Shown piece by piece: positions 5,747 to 5,914 of a stretch of DNA of 5,914 nucleotides. The position numbers were made by a program, and so were the translations under genes. Within the stretch, counting starts at the first letter, position 1; every line of letters begins with the position of its first letter. Source of the stretch: Clostridiales bacterium UBA8153. GTDB taxonomy: Bacteria > Bacillota > Sulfobacillia > UBA8153. The DNA lies in contig DMHJ01000041.1 in assembly GCA_003449495.1 (NCBI GenBank), positions 1 through 5,914 on the forward strand, read 5' to 3'. Under the pieces are notes generated by a model. The model saw nothing but the letters and a program-made list of their open reading frames with translations. It searched no databases and was not told the origin of the DNA.

Positions 5747-5914
5747 AGTCGGCGTGTGGAGAGGCCTGCATGCCGGCGTCCATGGATGCCCGGCCAGCGC
5801 CGGCGTGGTGGCACCTGGTCCCGGCCGGGCGCCTCCGGGGGAGAGGGCCTGCAGGCTCTGGCCGCGGCTCCGGGACTACTCCTGGCCGGTCTGCCGCCCG
5901 CCCCAGGCTGGTGA
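5747..5914. other. Unassigned sequence upstream of purK
   Basis: I see no recognisable gene. On the minus strand no frame resembles the C-terminus of PurE or another purine enzyme, and no convincing promoter is visible. On the plus strand an ATG at 5770 follows GGAGAGG by 5 bases and stays open to the window edge for 48 codons (MPASMDARPAPAWWHLVPAG at the start). Its composition is Gly/Arg/Pro-rich and fits GC-rich read-through as well as it fits a gene. A divergent gene start is possible but unproven. Confidence 0.2.

Noticed and set aside
5747..5914. PurE C-terminus upstream of purK
   Set aside because: All three minus-strand frames were read; none shows PurE-like sequence, and two contain early stops or Pro/Arg-rich nonsense.

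Overview
The window is GC-rich bacterial DNA, roughly two thirds G+C by eye. Strong Shine-Dalgarno sites, TTG and GTG starts, a lipoprotein-type binding protein and an intrinsic-terminator riboswitch together suggest a high-GC, possibly thermophilic, member of the Bacillota (Clostridia-like). That placement is inference; no rRNA or other phylogenetic marker is present.

Left half (140-3312, minus strand): one transcription unit for vitamin B12/corrinoid import. It reads, in order of transcription, sigma-A-type promoter (3284-3312), cobalamin riboswitch (about 3075-3254), intrinsic terminator acting as expression platform (2974-3005), then btuF (lipoprotein binding protein), btuC (permease) and btuD (ATPase). 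The genes are packed tightly, with 10 bp and 3 bp gaps. When corrinoid is plentiful the riboswitch should stop transcription before btuF; when it is scarce the importer is made.

Middle (3313-3571): a divergent intergenic region. It holds the B12 promoter facing left, a promoter with a perfect TATAAT facing right, and small inverted repeats between them.

Right half: a plus-strand gene (3572-4420) encodes a 282-residue protein that I recognise as DUF6671-like. It has a conserved N-terminal domain of unknown function and a cysteine-rich, zinc-ribbon-like C-terminus. It converges on minus-strand purK (4553-5728), the ATP-grasp N5-carboxyaminoimidazole ribonucleotide synthase of purine synthesis. 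The 132 bp between them carries several short hairpins. No purE is seen beside purK.

Edges: bases 3-143 may be the 3' end of a plus-strand membrane-protein gene overlapping the end of btuD, which is weakly supported. Bases 5747-5914 hold nothing I can assign. The least understood part is the DUF6671-like gene; the best-resolved regulatory structure is the B12 leader, where several G-runs compete for one C-run. I see no CRISPR array, mobile element, tRNA or rRNA.
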